A stretch of DNA of 64,000 bases from positions 1,441,001-1,505,000 of the forward strand of contig NZ_PCOC01000002.1 of NCBI RefSeq assembly GCF_002975205.1, read 5' to 3'. A model generated the notes under the pieces. It did not search any database and was not told the origin of the DNA. It saw only the letters and a list, made by a program, of their open reading frames with translations. Each line of letters starts with the position of its first letter. Position 1 is the stretch's first letter. Below are positions 36,566 through 46,474 of this stretch, piece by piece. Source of the DNA: Ochrobactrum vermis. Lineage in GTDB: Bacteria; Pseudomonadota; Alphaproteobacteria; Rhizobiales; Rhizobiaceae. Made by a program: the position numbers and the translations under genes.

Positions 36566-39500
36566 ATGCGTATTGGTTTTAACCGGCTTTTCTGGGCCTT
36601 TGCAGTTACCGCCTGCCTGTCGGCAGGTCCACACAGCACGCAAGCCGCCGAAACCCGGCGGATAGAGATCACCAAAGATAGCGATTATTTCGGTTTCGAC
36701 TTGCGTACGGAAAAGAATGTCTCGCTTGAGCAATGCAAAAGCGCCTGTCTCGGTGACAATGCTTGCGGGGCCTTCACTTATAATCCGAAGGTCAAATGGT
36801 GTTTTCTCAAGTCGGATTTTAACACGCTCAATCATTCCATCGGCTCCATCGCCGGTAAGGTCGTGACGCAGCCTGCTGCTGCCCGCGAAGTTGAAGACAT
36901 TGGCGCTCCGCCTTCGATCTCTTTCTTTGCCGCCAATCTGATTGACGAAGCACGTCGCCTGAAAAAAGATCTTGCTTCAACCGATAGCACAGAGGGGCTG
37001 AGCACACTGAAAAGCGAAGCCGCTGCTGCCGCTCTCAATGGCGATCCGCGCACGGCGATGGAAAAGTTTCGGTTAACGGCCGGCATTTCGCCGGATGAAA
37101 GTGAAAGCTGGGCCGGATATGCGCTTTCAGCGCTTGCGACCGAGCCGTCCAATGGCCAGGAGCGTTCCAAGTTCCAGCGCGATGCGACGTCGGCCTCGTG
37201 GTTTGCCTACCAGACCTCACGCACCAGGGACGAGCGCGCGCAAGCGCTTGCCGTCATGGCGCACGCGCTGGAAAAGCGCGATGCATCGCGCCCAGCCTTG
37301 CAGGCCTATGAAGCGAGCCTTGATCTCGTTAATTCCGCATCGGTTCGTGCTGCCTATGAAGATCTGAAAGCCCGCAAAGGCTTCCGCATCGTCAATAATA
37401 CGGTCGATAATGACAATGCCGCGCCGCGCATCTGCGCGCAGTTCTCGGAAGAACTGGTGGAAAGCGGTGTCGATTATTCGAGCTTCGTTACACTCGATAA
37501 TGGCGCGCCAAAAGCTGTTGACGCCAAGGACCGCCAGATTTGCGTCGAGGGTCTGGAACATGGCCGCAATTATACGGTGACGTTCCGTCAGGGTCTGCCA
37601 TCGGCTGTTGGCGAAGTGCTGCCAGCTCCGGTCAATCTTTCGATCTATGTGCAGGACCGCGCGCCATCGGTACGCTTTACCGGCGACAGCTTCGTGCTGC
37701 CTGCGAAAGCCCGTCGCGGCATTCCGCTGGTCAGCGTCAATTTGAGTACAGCCAAGGTCAAGCTCTACCGCGTCGGCGACCGTTCGCTGGCACAGCTTCT
37801 CTCCGGCTATCAGTTCCTGCGCCAGTTGGACAGCTACGACATCAGCACGGTTTCCGATCAGATGGGTGCGCCTGTCTGGGAAGGTGAGATCGAGGTTGCA
37901 GGCAATGAGCTGAACAAGGAAGCGACGACCAGTTTCCCGGTTGATGAAGCGCTGCCGGAACGCAAGCCCGGCGTCTATGTGCTGACCGCTGAACCACTGG
38001 TTCAGAAGTCCGATGATGAATATGGCACCAAGGCAACGCAGTGGTTTGTCGTTTCCGACATCGGCCTTTCGACCTATACCGGACAGGACGGCATCAATGT
38101 GTTTGCCCGTTCGCTGGAAAGCGCAGAGCCGCTTAAAGGCGTGAAGCTGACGCTGCTTGCACGCAACAATGAAGTGCTGGGCGAAGCGACCACCGACAGC
38201 GATGGCCGTGCGACGTTTACGCCGGGACTGACACGCGGCACAGATGGCATGGTGCCAGCGGTGCTGATGGCAAGTAGCGATGATGAGGATTTCACATTCC
38301 TCGATATGGCGCGCGCCGGTTTCGATCTTTCCGATCGTGGTGTGACGGGCCGTGCCGTGCCGAAAGCGCTTGATCTTTATGCATGGACAGAGCGCGGTAT
38401 CTATCGTGCTGGCGAAGTTGTGCATGTAGGCGCGCTTGCGCGTGACGACACCGCAACCGCAATCGATGATCTGCCGCTCACCTTCATCTTTACGCGTCCC
38501 GATGGCGTGGAAGATCGCCGTCTCGTTTCCGATAGCAAACTGGCCGGTGGTCATGCCATCGACCTGACCTTGCCGTCGAACGCCATGCGCGGCACCTGGA
38601 ATGTTTCGGTCTATACCGATCCCAAGCAGCCAGCGATTGCCACGCAGATGTTCCTGGTTGAAGATTTCGTGCCGGACCGGATCGAGTTCGATCTGGCGTC
38701 TGACAAGCCGGAAATCGCTGTTGGCGAAACCGCCAATATCACCGTAGACGGTCGTTTCCTCTATGGCGCGCCTGCCGCCGGTCTTGCGCTTGAAGGCGAA
38801 GTCACGCTTTCGACCAAGCGTCAGTGGGACCGCATCAAGGGCTATTATTTCGGCCTCGCCGATGAAGAACAGGGCGAAGCCACGCGTCTGCCGCTCGATG
38901 GTCTGTCAAAAGTCGATGACAATGGCAAGGCGACTTTCCCGGTTACAATCGATGAAATGCCGTCAACAACGCGCCTCGTAAATGCAGCCGTGACTGTTCG
39001 TATGCGTGAAACGGGCGGTCGTGCGGTTGAGCGTAAGATCGATGTTGCCATTCAGCCGGAAACCGATCTGATCGGCATTCGCCCGGATTTTGCTGGCGAT
39101 GAAGTTCCGCAGGGTGGCACTGCAAAGTTCAGCCTGATCGCCTCTGACAGCAAGGGTGATCGCAAGGCGCTTGATGGCGCACAATGGTCGCTGGTCAAGA
39201 TCGAGCGTAATTATCAGTGGTATCGCAGCGGCAACAGCTGGAACTACGAACCAGTGACTTTCACCAAGGCGATTGCCAACGGCAAGATTGACCTTACAAC
39301 CGATAGCGAGGCTGAAATCAGTCTGCCGGTCGATTGGGGCCGTTACCGTCTGGAAATCGAAACAGCTGATGCTTCCGGCCCGGCCACAAGCTATGAATTC
39401 GATGCGGGCTGGTTTGTCAGCTCAACCTCGACCGAAACACCGGAAGGGCTCGAAATCGCGCTCGACAAGGAACATTATGCGGCAGGTGACACGGCAGAAC

Positions 39501-42064
39501 TGAAAGTGTCCCCGCGTTTTGCAGGTGAGCTGCTCATCACAATTGGTGCGGAAAAGCTGCTTAAGACAATCACCGCAAGCGTGCCGGAAGGTGGCACAAC
39601 CATCGATATTCCGGTGGGTGAGGATTGGGGTGCGGGCGCCTATGTAACAGCAACGCTGTTCCGTCCGGGTGAGGCTATTGAAAGCCGTATGCCAGCCCGT
39701 GCGATTGGTCTTAAATGGCTGAAGGTCGATCCTGCCGACAAGCAGCTTGCTGTCAAGCTGACCCCGCCTGAAAAGATCACGCCGCGTTCCACACTTTCCA
39801 TCCCGGTTTCGGTTGAAAATGCGGGTGGCGAGCAGGCCTATGTCATGGTCGCGGCAGTCGATGTCGGCATTCTCAATCTGACACGCTATCAGCCGCCGAA
39901 CCCTGAAAACTGGTTCTTCGGCCAGCGTCAGCTGGGCCTTGAAATGCGCGATATGTATGGTCGCCTGATCGATGGTTCGCTCGGCGTCACCGGCAAGCTG
40001 CGCACAGGTGGCGATGGTGGCAATATGGCAGCGGAAGGCAGCCCGCCCACCGAAAAGCTGGTTGCGCTGTTCTCCGGCCCTGTTGAACTCGACAGCGACG
40101 GCAAGGCAACAATCACTTTCGACATACCGCAGTTCAATGGCACCGCGCGCGTCATGGCGGTGGCATGGACCAAGAAGGCAGTCGGCCATGCGGTGACAGA
40201 TGTCATCATCCGCGATCCTGTGGTCATCACCGCTGGTCTGCCACGCTTCATGGCCCCTGGCGATCAGGCCAATATCCGCTTCGATATTGCCAATACGGAT
40301 GCACCGGACGGCGATTATCGTGTGAGCCTTGAGACCACCGATAATCTCGGTGTTGAGGTTGGCTCTTATCCTGAAAGCATCGCGCTTAAAGGTGGCAAAC
40401 GGCAGTCGATCACCGTTCCACTCAATGCTGTGGCCACGGGTGCGGGTGGTGTGACGATCCGGCTTTCCAACGATGCAGGTCTCAATGTTGAACAGGCTTT
40501 GGCATTGCCGGTGCGTCCGGTCGATCTGCCGGTCACGAGCCGCCATGTCGTCAATCTCACGGCCAATGGCGGAAGTGTGCGAGTCGATGGCGGACTTCTG
40601 TCTGAAAGCCTGCTTGATGGTGCTTTTGTCAGCGTTGGTGTGACGCGAAGTGCCGCATTTGATGTGCCAGCTTTGTTGATGGCGCTCGACCGCTATCCTT
40701 ATGGCTGCACAGAGCAGACCACCAGCCGCGCACTGCCGCTGCTTTATTTGAGCGAAATGGCTGCAGGTACGGAAGCGGCAGCGGGTCTGGAAAGTCAGGA
40801 AGAACTTAAAAAGCGCGTACAGGATTCCATCTTCCGCGTGCTCAACAACCAGTCTTCAAGCGGGTCGTTTGGCCTCTGGTCGCCGGGATCGGGTGATCTC
40901 TGGATGGACGCCTATGTGACCGACTTCCTGACGCGTGCCCGCGAAAAGGGCTATGACGTGCCGCAGCAGGCGATGCTGTCCGCACTTTCTAATCTGCAAA
41001 ATGCGCTCGGCTATACCACCGACGTCAAGGAACGCGGCAACGTCATTGCCTATGCGCTTTATGTTCTGGCACGCAACAAGAAGGCTTCTGTTGGCGATCT
41101 GCGATACTTTGCCGATACCCAGCTTGAAAACTTTGCAAGCCCGATGGCCGTTGCCCAGCTTGGTGCAGCATTAGCGCTTTATGGTGATCAGCCGCGTTCG
41201 GAACGCGTGTTCAATGCGTCGCTCCAGCTCGCAACCAGCCAGTCCAGCTATGACTATAATCGCTCCGATTATGGTTCGCCGCTGCGTGATGGCGCGGCAA
41301 TGCTGGCTCTTGCGTCGGAAACCAAGCCTGCGCCGAAAGTGCTGCCATCGCTGATTACGCTGGTCGAGTTCCAGCGCGAAAAGGCACGCTATCTCAGCAC
41401 GCAGGATCAGGCATGGATGCTGCTTGCAGCACGCGGGCTTCAGGATGACAATGGCGCAATCAGCCTCGACATCAATGGCACAGCGCATCAGGGCGCGTTC
41501 TCCGAGCGTCTCAATGGTGCAGCCCTTGAAACGCAGCCGCTGGTCGTCACCAACAAGGGGCAGGGTTCGGTTGATGCGGTCGTCACGGCTGTTGCAGCAC
41601 CCGCTCAGTCACTGCCTGCGGGTGGAGAAGGTTTCAACATCGAGCGTACTTATTATACGCTCGATGGCGAGCCGGCCAATGTCACCGGGGTCAATCAGAA
41701 TGAGCGCTATGTTGTTGTTCTGAAAATCGACGATCTGCAGGAATGGCAGTCGCGTCTGCTTGTGACCGATCTGCTGCCAGCTGGTTTCGAGATCGACAAT
41801 CCGGGCCTTGTTTCCAGTGCCGATCTTGGCAATTTCCCATGGCTTGAAAGCACACAGGCAGCGCATCTCGAATTCCGCAATGATCGTTTTGTGGCCGCTT
41901 TCGACCGCTCTGCAGGCGAGAAGAAGCCGATCACGCTCGCTTATGTGGTGCGTGCAGTGACGCCCGGTCTTTACACCCATCCGGCAGCAACGGTTGAGGA
42001 TATGTATCGTCCGCAATTTGCAGCGCGCACGGCGACAAGCATGATGGAGGTGGCTGCACCGTAA
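36566..42064 (+). CDS. bacterial alpha-2-macroglobulin with N-terminal PAN/apple-like domain
   Basis: This periplasmic protease trap has 1832 aa. A signal peptide is seen (about residues 1-28; LFWAFAVTACLSAG). No lipobox Cys is present, so it is probably soluble rather than a lipoprotein. A PAN/apple-like module follows (about 30-90; SLEQCKSACLGDNACGAFTY and WCFLKSDF). Then come multiple MG domains, a bait-like region, and the thioester domain with motif GCTEQ (Cys about 1381) that can covalently bind attacking proteases. The late segment ARVMAVAWTKKAVGHAVTD is typical of YfhM-type proteins. The next gene encodes PBP1C; this pairing is a known bacterial arrangement linking protease defence with cell-wall repair. 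The ATG at 36566 follows GAGGGACG. Confidence 0.93.
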   Translation: MRIGFNRLFWAFAVTACLSAGPHSTQAAETRRIEITKDSDYFGFDLRTEKNVSLEQCKSACLGDNACGAFTYNPKVKWCFLKSDFNTLNHSIGSIAGKVVTQPAAAREVEDIGAPPSISFFAANLIDEARRLKKDLASTDSTEGLSTLKSEAAAAALNGDPRTAMEKFRLTAGISPDESESWAGYALSALATEPSNGQERSKFQRDATSASWFAYQTSRTRDERAQALAVMAHALEKRDASRPALQAYEASLDLVNSASVRAAYEDLKARKGFRIVNNTVDNDNAAPRICAQFSEELVESGVDYSSFVTLDNGAPKAVDAKDRQICVEGLEHGRNYTVTFRQGLPSAVGEVLPAPVNLSIYVQDRAPSVRFTGDSFVLPAKARRGIPLVSVNLSTAKVKLYRVGDRSLAQLLSGYQFLRQLDSYDISTVSDQMGAPVWEGEIEVAGNELNKEATTSFPVDEALPERKPGVYVLTAEPLVQKSDDEYGTKATQWFVVSDIGLSTYTGQDGINVFARSLESAEPLKGVKLTLLARNNEVLGEATTDSDGRATFTPGLTRGTDGMVPAVLMASSDDEDFTFLDMARAGFDLSDRGVTGRAVPKALDLYAWTERGIYRAGEVVHVGALARDDTATAIDDLPLTFIFTRPDGVEDRRLVSDSKLAGGHAIDLTLPSNAMRGTWNVSVYTDPKQPAIATQMFLVEDFVPDRIEFDLASDKPEIAVGETANITVDGRFLYGAPAAGLALEGEVTLSTKRQWDRIKGYYFGLADEEQGEATRLPLDGLSKVDDNGKATFPVTIDEMPSTTRLVNAAVTVRMRETGGRAVERKIDVAIQPETDLIGIRPDFAGDEVPQGGTAKFSLIASDSKGDRKALDGAQWSLVKIERNYQWYRSGNSWNYEPVTFTKAIANGKIDLTTDSEAEISLPVDWGRYRLEIETADASGPATSYEFDAGWFVSSTSTETPEGLEIALDKEHYAAGDTAELKVSPRFAGELLITIGAEKLLKTITASVPEGGTTIDIPVGEDWGAGAYVTATLFRPGEAIESRMPARAIGLKWLKVDPADKQLAVKLTPPEKITPRSTLSIPVSVENAGGEQAYVMVAAVDVGILNLTRYQPPNPENWFFGQRQLGLEMRDMYGRLIDGSLGVTGKLRTGGDGGNMAAEGSPPTEKLVALFSGPVELDSDGKATITFDIPQFNGTARVMAVAWTKKAVGHAVTDVIIRDPVVITAGLPRFMAPGDQANIRFDIANTDAPDGDYRVSLETTDNLGVEVGSYPESIALKGGKRQSITVPLNAVATGAGGVTIRLSNDAGLNVEQALALPVRPVDLPVTSRHVVNLTANGGSVRVDGGLLSESLLDGAFVSVGVTRSAAFDVPALLMALDRYPYGCTEQTTSRALPLLYLSEMAAGTEAAAGLESQEELKKRVQDSIFRVLNNQSSSGSFGLWSPGSGDLWMDAYVTDFLTRAREKGYDVPQQAMLSALSNLQNALGYTTDVKERGNVIAYALYVLARNKKASVGDLRYFADTQLENFASPMAVAQLGAALALYGDQPRSERVFNASLQLATSQSSYDYNRSDYGSPLRDGAAMLALASETKPAPKVLPSLITLVEFQREKARYLSTQDQAWMLLAARGLQDDNGAISLDINGTAHQGAFSERLNGAALETQPLVVTNKGQGSVDAVVTAVAAPAQSLPAGGEGFNIERTYYTLDGEPANVTGVNQNERYVVVLKIDDLQEWQSRLLVTDLLPAGFEIDNPGLVSSADLGNFPWLESTQAAHLEFRNDRFVAAFDRSAGEKKPITLAYVVRAVTPGLYTHPAATVEDMYRPQFAARTATSMMEVAAP

Positions 42065-42066
42065 GC

Positions 42067-42109
42067 CATGATCCCGAAAAGTGGGAGCCGGTTTTCGGAC
42101 AAGATCATG
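42067..42109. repeat. Rhizobiales-type palindromic (REP-like) element
   Basis: The element has outer arms CATGATC/GATCATG and inner arms CCGAAAA/TTTTCGG, a form I recognise as a very common dispersed palindrome in Rhizobiales genomes. It begins three bases after the macroglobulin stop and supplies in-frame ATG codons at 42068 and 42107 ahead of pbpC. It may form an intercistronic hairpin. Confidence 0.8.
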
Positions 42110-42118
42110 CTCAAACAA

Positions 42119-44206
42119 ATGAAAAGGCGTTGGAAAATAGCGATTGGCGGTGCCGTGTTTCTCGGCATCGCTGCACTCGGAACCGTAGTCGATCTTGACT
42201 GGCTCGACCGCGCCTATCCTCCGCCTTTGCCGGAACGGCTGACCATTTCCACTGAAGTTATGGATCGCGACGGCGCTTTGCTGCGTGCCTATGCAACGCC
42301 GGACGGCTATTGGCGCTTGAATACGCGGATTGAGGATGTCGATCCGAAATTTGTGAAAATGCTGATCGCCTATGAGGACAAGCGTTTTTACGATCATGGC
42401 GGCATTGATTTCACAGCGCTTCTTCGGGCCGCGTATCAGCTTGCAGGGAGCGGCCGTATTGTTTCCGGCGGTTCCACACTTTCCATGCAGCTTGCACGCC
42501 TTATCGAGCCGCGCGAAAGCCGCAGCTTCGGCTCCAAGTTCCGCCAGCTGGCGCGTGCAGTTCAAATTGAGCGACGGCTGAGCAAGTCTGAAATTCTCGA
42601 ACGTTATCTGACACTCGCGCCCTATGGCGGCAATCTGGAAGGCGTACGGTCGGCATCGTTAGCCTATTTTGGCAAGGAGCCGCTGCGCCTCACCATATCG
42701 GAAGCAGCGCTTCTTGTGGCTTTGCCGCAATTGCCGGAGCGCCGCCGCCCGGATCGCGAGATGGAAAACGCGGTTGCCGCGCGGGATCGCGTTCTAAAAC
42801 GCATGGTTTCGTCTGATGTTTTCACGAGCGAAGAAGCCGAGCGGGCATCGCGTGAGCGCATATCCGCGACGCGTCATCCCTTGCCTTCATTGGCCGCTCA
42901 CTTTGCCGATCTCGCTTTGAAACAGGCGCCGACCGAGGCCCGGCATCAGCTGACGCTTAAGAAGTCGGTGCAGGCTGGGCTTGAAGTTGTGGCACGCGAA
43001 GCTGCTGCGAAGCTTGGGCCAAAAGTATCGGTCGCCATGGTGCTGGCCGACAGTCGCAATGGCAATATCTTAGGCGAAGTCGGCTCCGCTGATTATTTTG
43101 ATGGCAAGCGGCAGGGCTGGATCGATATGACCCGCGCCGTGCGCTCGCCGGGTTCCACGCTCAAGCCTTTCATCTATGGGCTGGCCTTCGAGCAGGGACT
43201 AATTGCGCAGGAAACCATCATCGAGGACCGCCCGCAGGATTTTGCAGGCTATCGTCCGCGCAATTTCGATATGAGCTATCAGGGCGATGTCAGCATCCGT
43301 CAGGCGCTGCAAATGTCGCTGAATGTGCCGACCATCAGCCTGCTCGATGCAATTGGTCCTGCGCGGCTCACCACGCGTATTCGACAGGCGGCGGTCAATT
43401 TGCAATTGCCGAAAGGTGAAGCGCCGGGACTGGCTATCGGCCTTGGTGGCGCGGGCATCAGCCTGCGCGATCTGGTGCAGCTTTATACTGGCCTTGCCAA
43501 TGGCGGTCGCGGCGCAGCACTTCGTGACGGCACCGAAGGTTCAGAACCTGTGCAGCCATCGGCTCCTATTCTGAGCGAGCAGGCATCGTGGCAGATTGGC
43601 GATATTCTGGCCGGTGTCGTGCCGCCGCAAGGCGCGAAACGCCTCGGCCTCGCTTACAAGACCGGCACGTCCTATGGATATCGTGATGCTTGGTCGGTCG
43701 GCTATGACGGGCGTTATGTGCTGGGTGTCTGGGTCGGGCGAGCCGATGGCGGCTCGGTGCCGGGCCTTGCCGGTTATGTTTCGGCAGCGCCCATTCTATT
43801 TGAAGCCTTTGTGCGTTCGGGCGTTGCTTCCGTGCCGTTACCGCGTGCGCCTGCTGGCGCGTTTCGTACGGCGCGCGCCGATCTTCCTGTGACGCAGATA
43901 CGTTTTTCGTCCGCGAGCGATCCTCTGCCGGTTCTCAAAGCCACGATTGAGCCAGCACCGCGCATCGTGTTTCCGCCTGATGGCGCGCATGTCGAACTGA
44001 AAGCCCTGACCGACAATGCCTCGCCGCTGGTGCTGAAATTGCAGGGCGGACGCGCACCGTTCCGCTGGCTTGCCAATGGCAAACCGATTGCCGAACCCAA
44101 CCGCCGCCGCACGGCAAACTGGCAACCTGACGGAACTGGATATTCGACATTGACCGTGGTTGATGCTGCCGGACGGGCCACCAGCGTCAACATTTTTGTA
44201 GAATAG
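42119..44206 (+). CDS. pbpC: penicillin-binding protein 1C (bifunctional transglycosylase/transpeptidase)
   Basis: This is an inner-membrane peptidoglycan synthase. A signal anchor lies near the N terminus (WKIAIGGAVFLGIAALGTVV). The GT51 glycosyltransferase domain has the catalytic Glu in AYEDKRFYDHGGIDF and GGSTLSMQLARL. The transpeptidase domain has the active Ser (about 346) in SPGSTLKPFIYG, the SLN motif in MSLNVPTISLL, and KTGTSYGYRDAWSVG. A C-terminal PBP1C (BiPBP_C) domain contains FPPDGAHVELKALTDNASPL. Upstream ATGs at 42068 and 42107 lie inside a dispersed repeat, so 42119 (695 aa) is preferred; all are in frame. It is probably cotranscribed with the macroglobulin gene and ends four bases before the convergent SGNH gene. 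Confidence 0.92.
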   Translation: MKRRWKIAIGGAVFLGIAALGTVVDLDWLDRAYPPPLPERLTISTEVMDRDGALLRAYATPDGYWRLNTRIEDVDPKFVKMLIAYEDKRFYDHGGIDFTALLRAAYQLAGSGRIVSGGSTLSMQLARLIEPRESRSFGSKFRQLARAVQIERRLSKSEILERYLTLAPYGGNLEGVRSASLAYFGKEPLRLTISEAALLVALPQLPERRRPDREMENAVAARDRVLKRMVSSDVFTSEEAERASRERISATRHPLPSLAAHFADLALKQAPTEARHQLTLKKSVQAGLEVVAREAAAKLGPKVSVAMVLADSRNGNILGEVGSADYFDGKRQGWIDMTRAVRSPGSTLKPFIYGLAFEQGLIAQETIIEDRPQDFAGYRPRNFDMSYQGDVSIRQALQMSLNVPTISLLDAIGPARLTTRIRQAAVNLQLPKGEAPGLAIGLGGAGISLRDLVQLYTGLANGGRGAALRDGTEGSEPVQPSAPILSEQASWQIGDILAGVVPPQGAKRLGLAYKTGTSYGYRDAWSVGYDGRYVLGVWVGRADGGSVPGLAGYVSAAPILFEAFVRSGVASVPLPRAPAGAFRTARADLPVTQIRFSSASDPLPVLKATIEPAPRIVFPPDGAHVELKALTDNASPLVLKLQGGRAPFRWLANGKPIAEPNRRRTANWQPDGTGYSTLTVVDAAGRATSVNIFVE

Positions 44207-44210
44207 TGAA

Positions 44211-45359
44211 CTATTGAGCAGCTTCCGATAGAACCGCGTTTGCTGCGGTTTTCTTCTCCAGCGACATGACTTTCAAGTTGCCGGAAAACAGGATGCCGGT
44301 GATCGGAAGCACCGGTTCGGCAGGCAGTTCCTCGTGGTGGGCGCTGTCTTTGGGAACATGCAGCTTGTGTTCCAACCCCTCTTCGGCGCTGGACAGCGTA
44401 AGCGCCACATTCCCGCGGGCTTCCAACAATTTTGTCCCATACAAAAACTCGAAGCTCAGCATCGACACCAGGAACTTGTAGGTTGCGTCGCGTACGCCAC
44501 CCTTCATCATCGCAGCGCGATGCACTTCCCCGCCCATTGCCACATCAAGCGGTGGAATGCGCGGATCGCAGACATAACCAAGCGCCAGCAATTGCCCGTT
44601 GTCGACTTCAAAGCGCATTCTGTCCGAACCAAGATCGAGCGCCGAGATTGAGAAGCGACGATTGCTGTACTGGACCGGAACGCGTCCTAACCGCTTGCAA
44701 AGCTGCTCACCACTCAAGGCACGCGCATTGGCGAAATGGTCTGGATCGATGGCGAATGGCAGCGCCTTTGGACGATGCGGAACCGACAAGGCCGGTTCGA
44801 GAACATCCGCGATCAAATTCGCAACGATGGTTGTCGAAACAGGTCGCGCATAATGGCCCTGATCAAGATAGAAAGCCGGATTGCTCACAACGTCGCGGCC
44901 ATATTGCTGCATCAGCATTCGCGAGACATCGGCTGAGATCGTTCCATACCATTGCGAGATGTAATTGATGCCTGCGTCAATCGAGGGAACAGAATTCAGA
45001 AACGAGCCATTGCGCGCGCCAAATACGAGCGTCGCTATGCGCAGGTTCGGATTGCGTTCAAGCGCGTAGCGAATAATTCCCTCGTAAAAACGTGCCCAAT
45101 GACGGAATGGACGCCGTTCATCACCATAGACGAAAGCATCATTGATGGCATATTCGATCAGCAGCAGCTCGCAATCTTCGAGCTGTTCAAATTGCTTGAG
45201 CTGATAAAGACCAAGCGCGCTCGTCGTGCCACCCACTGCGAGATCGGCGACAATGTCGAGTTCCACACCGCGCCGCGCCATGGTTGACAGAAGCGTCGGC
45301 AGATAGCCGGGCAGCATGACCGTGTTGGAACCGCCAATAATTACAGTCTTGAGTTTCAT
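44211..45359 (-). CDS. SGNH/GDSL-type hydrolase of the polysaccharide operon
   Basis: This is a 382-residue protein with an N-terminal SGNH hydrolase domain: nucleophile serine in VIIGGSNTVML (block I), Gly/Asn region in DLAVGGTTSALG and LLIEYAINDAFVYGD (blocks II-III), and the His of the catalytic pair in YLDQGHYARPV. Such enzymes add or remove acyl groups on glycans. No signal peptide is evident, so it probably acts in the cytoplasm. A C-terminal part (about 240-382) is unassigned. It is the last gene of the leftward six-gene operon and overlaps the glycoside hydrolase gene by ATGA. Acyl modification of the exopolysaccharide is a reasonable guess. Confidence 0.75.
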   Translation of the reverse strand: MKLKTVIIGGSNTVMLPGYLPTLLSTMARRGVELDIVADLAVGGTTSALGLYQLKQFEQLEDCELLLIEYAINDAFVYGDERRPFRHWARFYEGIIRYALERNPNLRIATLVFGARNGSFLNSVPSIDAGINYISQWYGTISADVSRMLMQQYGRDVVSNPAFYLDQGHYARPVSTTIVANLIADVLEPALSVPHRPKALPFAIDPDHFANARALSGEQLCKRLGRVPVQYSNRRFSISALDLGSDRMRFEVDNGQLLALGYVCDPRIPPLDVAMGGEVHRAAMMKGGVRDATYKFLVSMLSFEFLYGTKLLEARGNVALTLSSAEEGLEHKLHVPKDSAHHEELPAEPVLPITGILFSGNLKVMSLEKKTAANAVLSEAAQ

Positions 45360-46474
45360 TTTGTCACCGTTGCAGCCCTTGTTGCAGCTTTACCGGCCGG
45401 CGTCAGCGATCCGCAACGCCACACACCGTAAGTGCTCGCATCCCAATCAAAATAATAAGCGGCAGCGATCTGGCCGCTATCCATCATCTCGCGGAAGCGG
45501 TCGCGTGCCTTCTCGACCAGTTGTTCACGATTATTGTCATTGGCCGGGCAGGCCTTTGACGTATTGGCAAAGCCCCATTCCGTGATCCAGCAGGGCTTGC
45601 CATCCGCACCGCCGCAGAAAGATAGCGCGTTGCTGATGTGTTTCGCCCGCGCAGCCCGCGTGCCACTGCTGCCCGGATAAATGTGAATGCCGTAGCCGTC
45701 CGCAGCGTCATCCAGACCATATTTCTTGAGAAGATCGGTAAAGGCGGCGGGATCAACAGTGTCTATTCCGCGCCGGTCGGCATCGATAAAGGGAATATCG
45801 GACAAGCCCGCCGATACGACCTTTGCCTTGGCGCTTTGTTTGGTCTTCGCCAGTTCCACCCGCACAATACGCAAAAGTTCGACGTATTTTTTCGCGCCCT
45901 TTTCGACCAGAGGACGCTTTTCCATCTCGCTTAAAGAGCGTGCGGTCTTCATCTTTTCCTTGGGCAGAATGGCAAGATCGCCATTATAGGCGCCCCAGTT
46001 GATCTCGTTGCCCGGTTCGACGGCAAGCAAAGGCACCCCAAGTGCGTCAATCTTTTGCAAGGCATCTGCGGTCGCCTGCTGAAAGCGCTCGGGAGATATG
46101 TCGGAAAGCCGATACATATCCCAGATGCGGCCACGGCCGGATCGAGGCTTTGTGTCTTCCGGATAGAAATCTGCGTTGTTGAGCGAGATTTCGAGAAGGA
46201 TGGCTAGGCCTTTTTCATGCGCGAGGCGCACGGCATCGATACTCTGATCGAGCGGTCGTGTTAGTGACAGCCGAACCGCCGCCACACCATTTTCCGCCAT
46301 CTGATCGAAAATCTGTTCGCGCTCTGCGGCAGGCAACCAGGCCATATTGACCCGGTTGACGCCAAAGCGCGTGTCGGCAAGAGCACCACCGGGTGCGCTG
46401 ACAACCAAGACAACGCCAAGCAACGCCGCCATTGCCCGTTTCGTGCCCCCGGCGCTCCTGACCGTCAGTTTCAT
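45356..46474 (-). CDS. secreted TIM-barrel glycoside hydrolase-like protein
   Basis: This is a 372-residue exported protein. A signal peptide occupies about residues 1-33 (MAALLGVVLVVSAPGGALA). The rest is a (beta/alpha)8 glycosidase-like barrel of the clan A type. The likely acid/base glutamate is in LLAVEPGNEINWGAYNG and the nucleophile glutamate in CWITEWGFANTSKACPAND. Cysteine pairs near the C terminus fit export. It resembles GH5/GH39-like proteins found in exopolysaccharide clusters, where such enzymes trim or release polymer. The exact family is unassigned. It overlaps the pyruvyltransferase-family gene by ATGA, so coupled expression is likely. Confidence 0.78.
   Translation of the reverse strand: MKLTVRSAGGTKRAMAALLGVVLVVSAPGGALADTRFGVNRVNMAWLPAAEREQIFDQMAENGVAAVRLSLTRPLDQSIDAVRLAHEKGLAILLEISLNNADFYPEDTKPRSGRGRIWDMYRLSDISPERFQQATADALQKIDALGVPLLAVEPGNEINWGAYNGDLAILPKEKMKTARSLSEMEKRPLVEKGAKKYVELLRIVRVELAKTKQSAKAKVVSAGLSDIPFIDADRRGIDTVDPAAFTDLLKKYGLDDAADGYGIHIYPGSSGTRAARAKHISNALSFCGGADGKPCWITEWGFANTSKACPANDNNREQLVEKARDRFREMMDSGQIAAAYYFDWDASTYGVWRCGSLTPAGKAATRAATVTK

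Noticed and set aside
37217..38554. 445-codon minus-strand frame inside the macroglobulin gene, plus similar ones at 39422-40546 and 41609-42565
   Set aside because: Codon-bias shadows of the large plus-strand gene with no domain signal.
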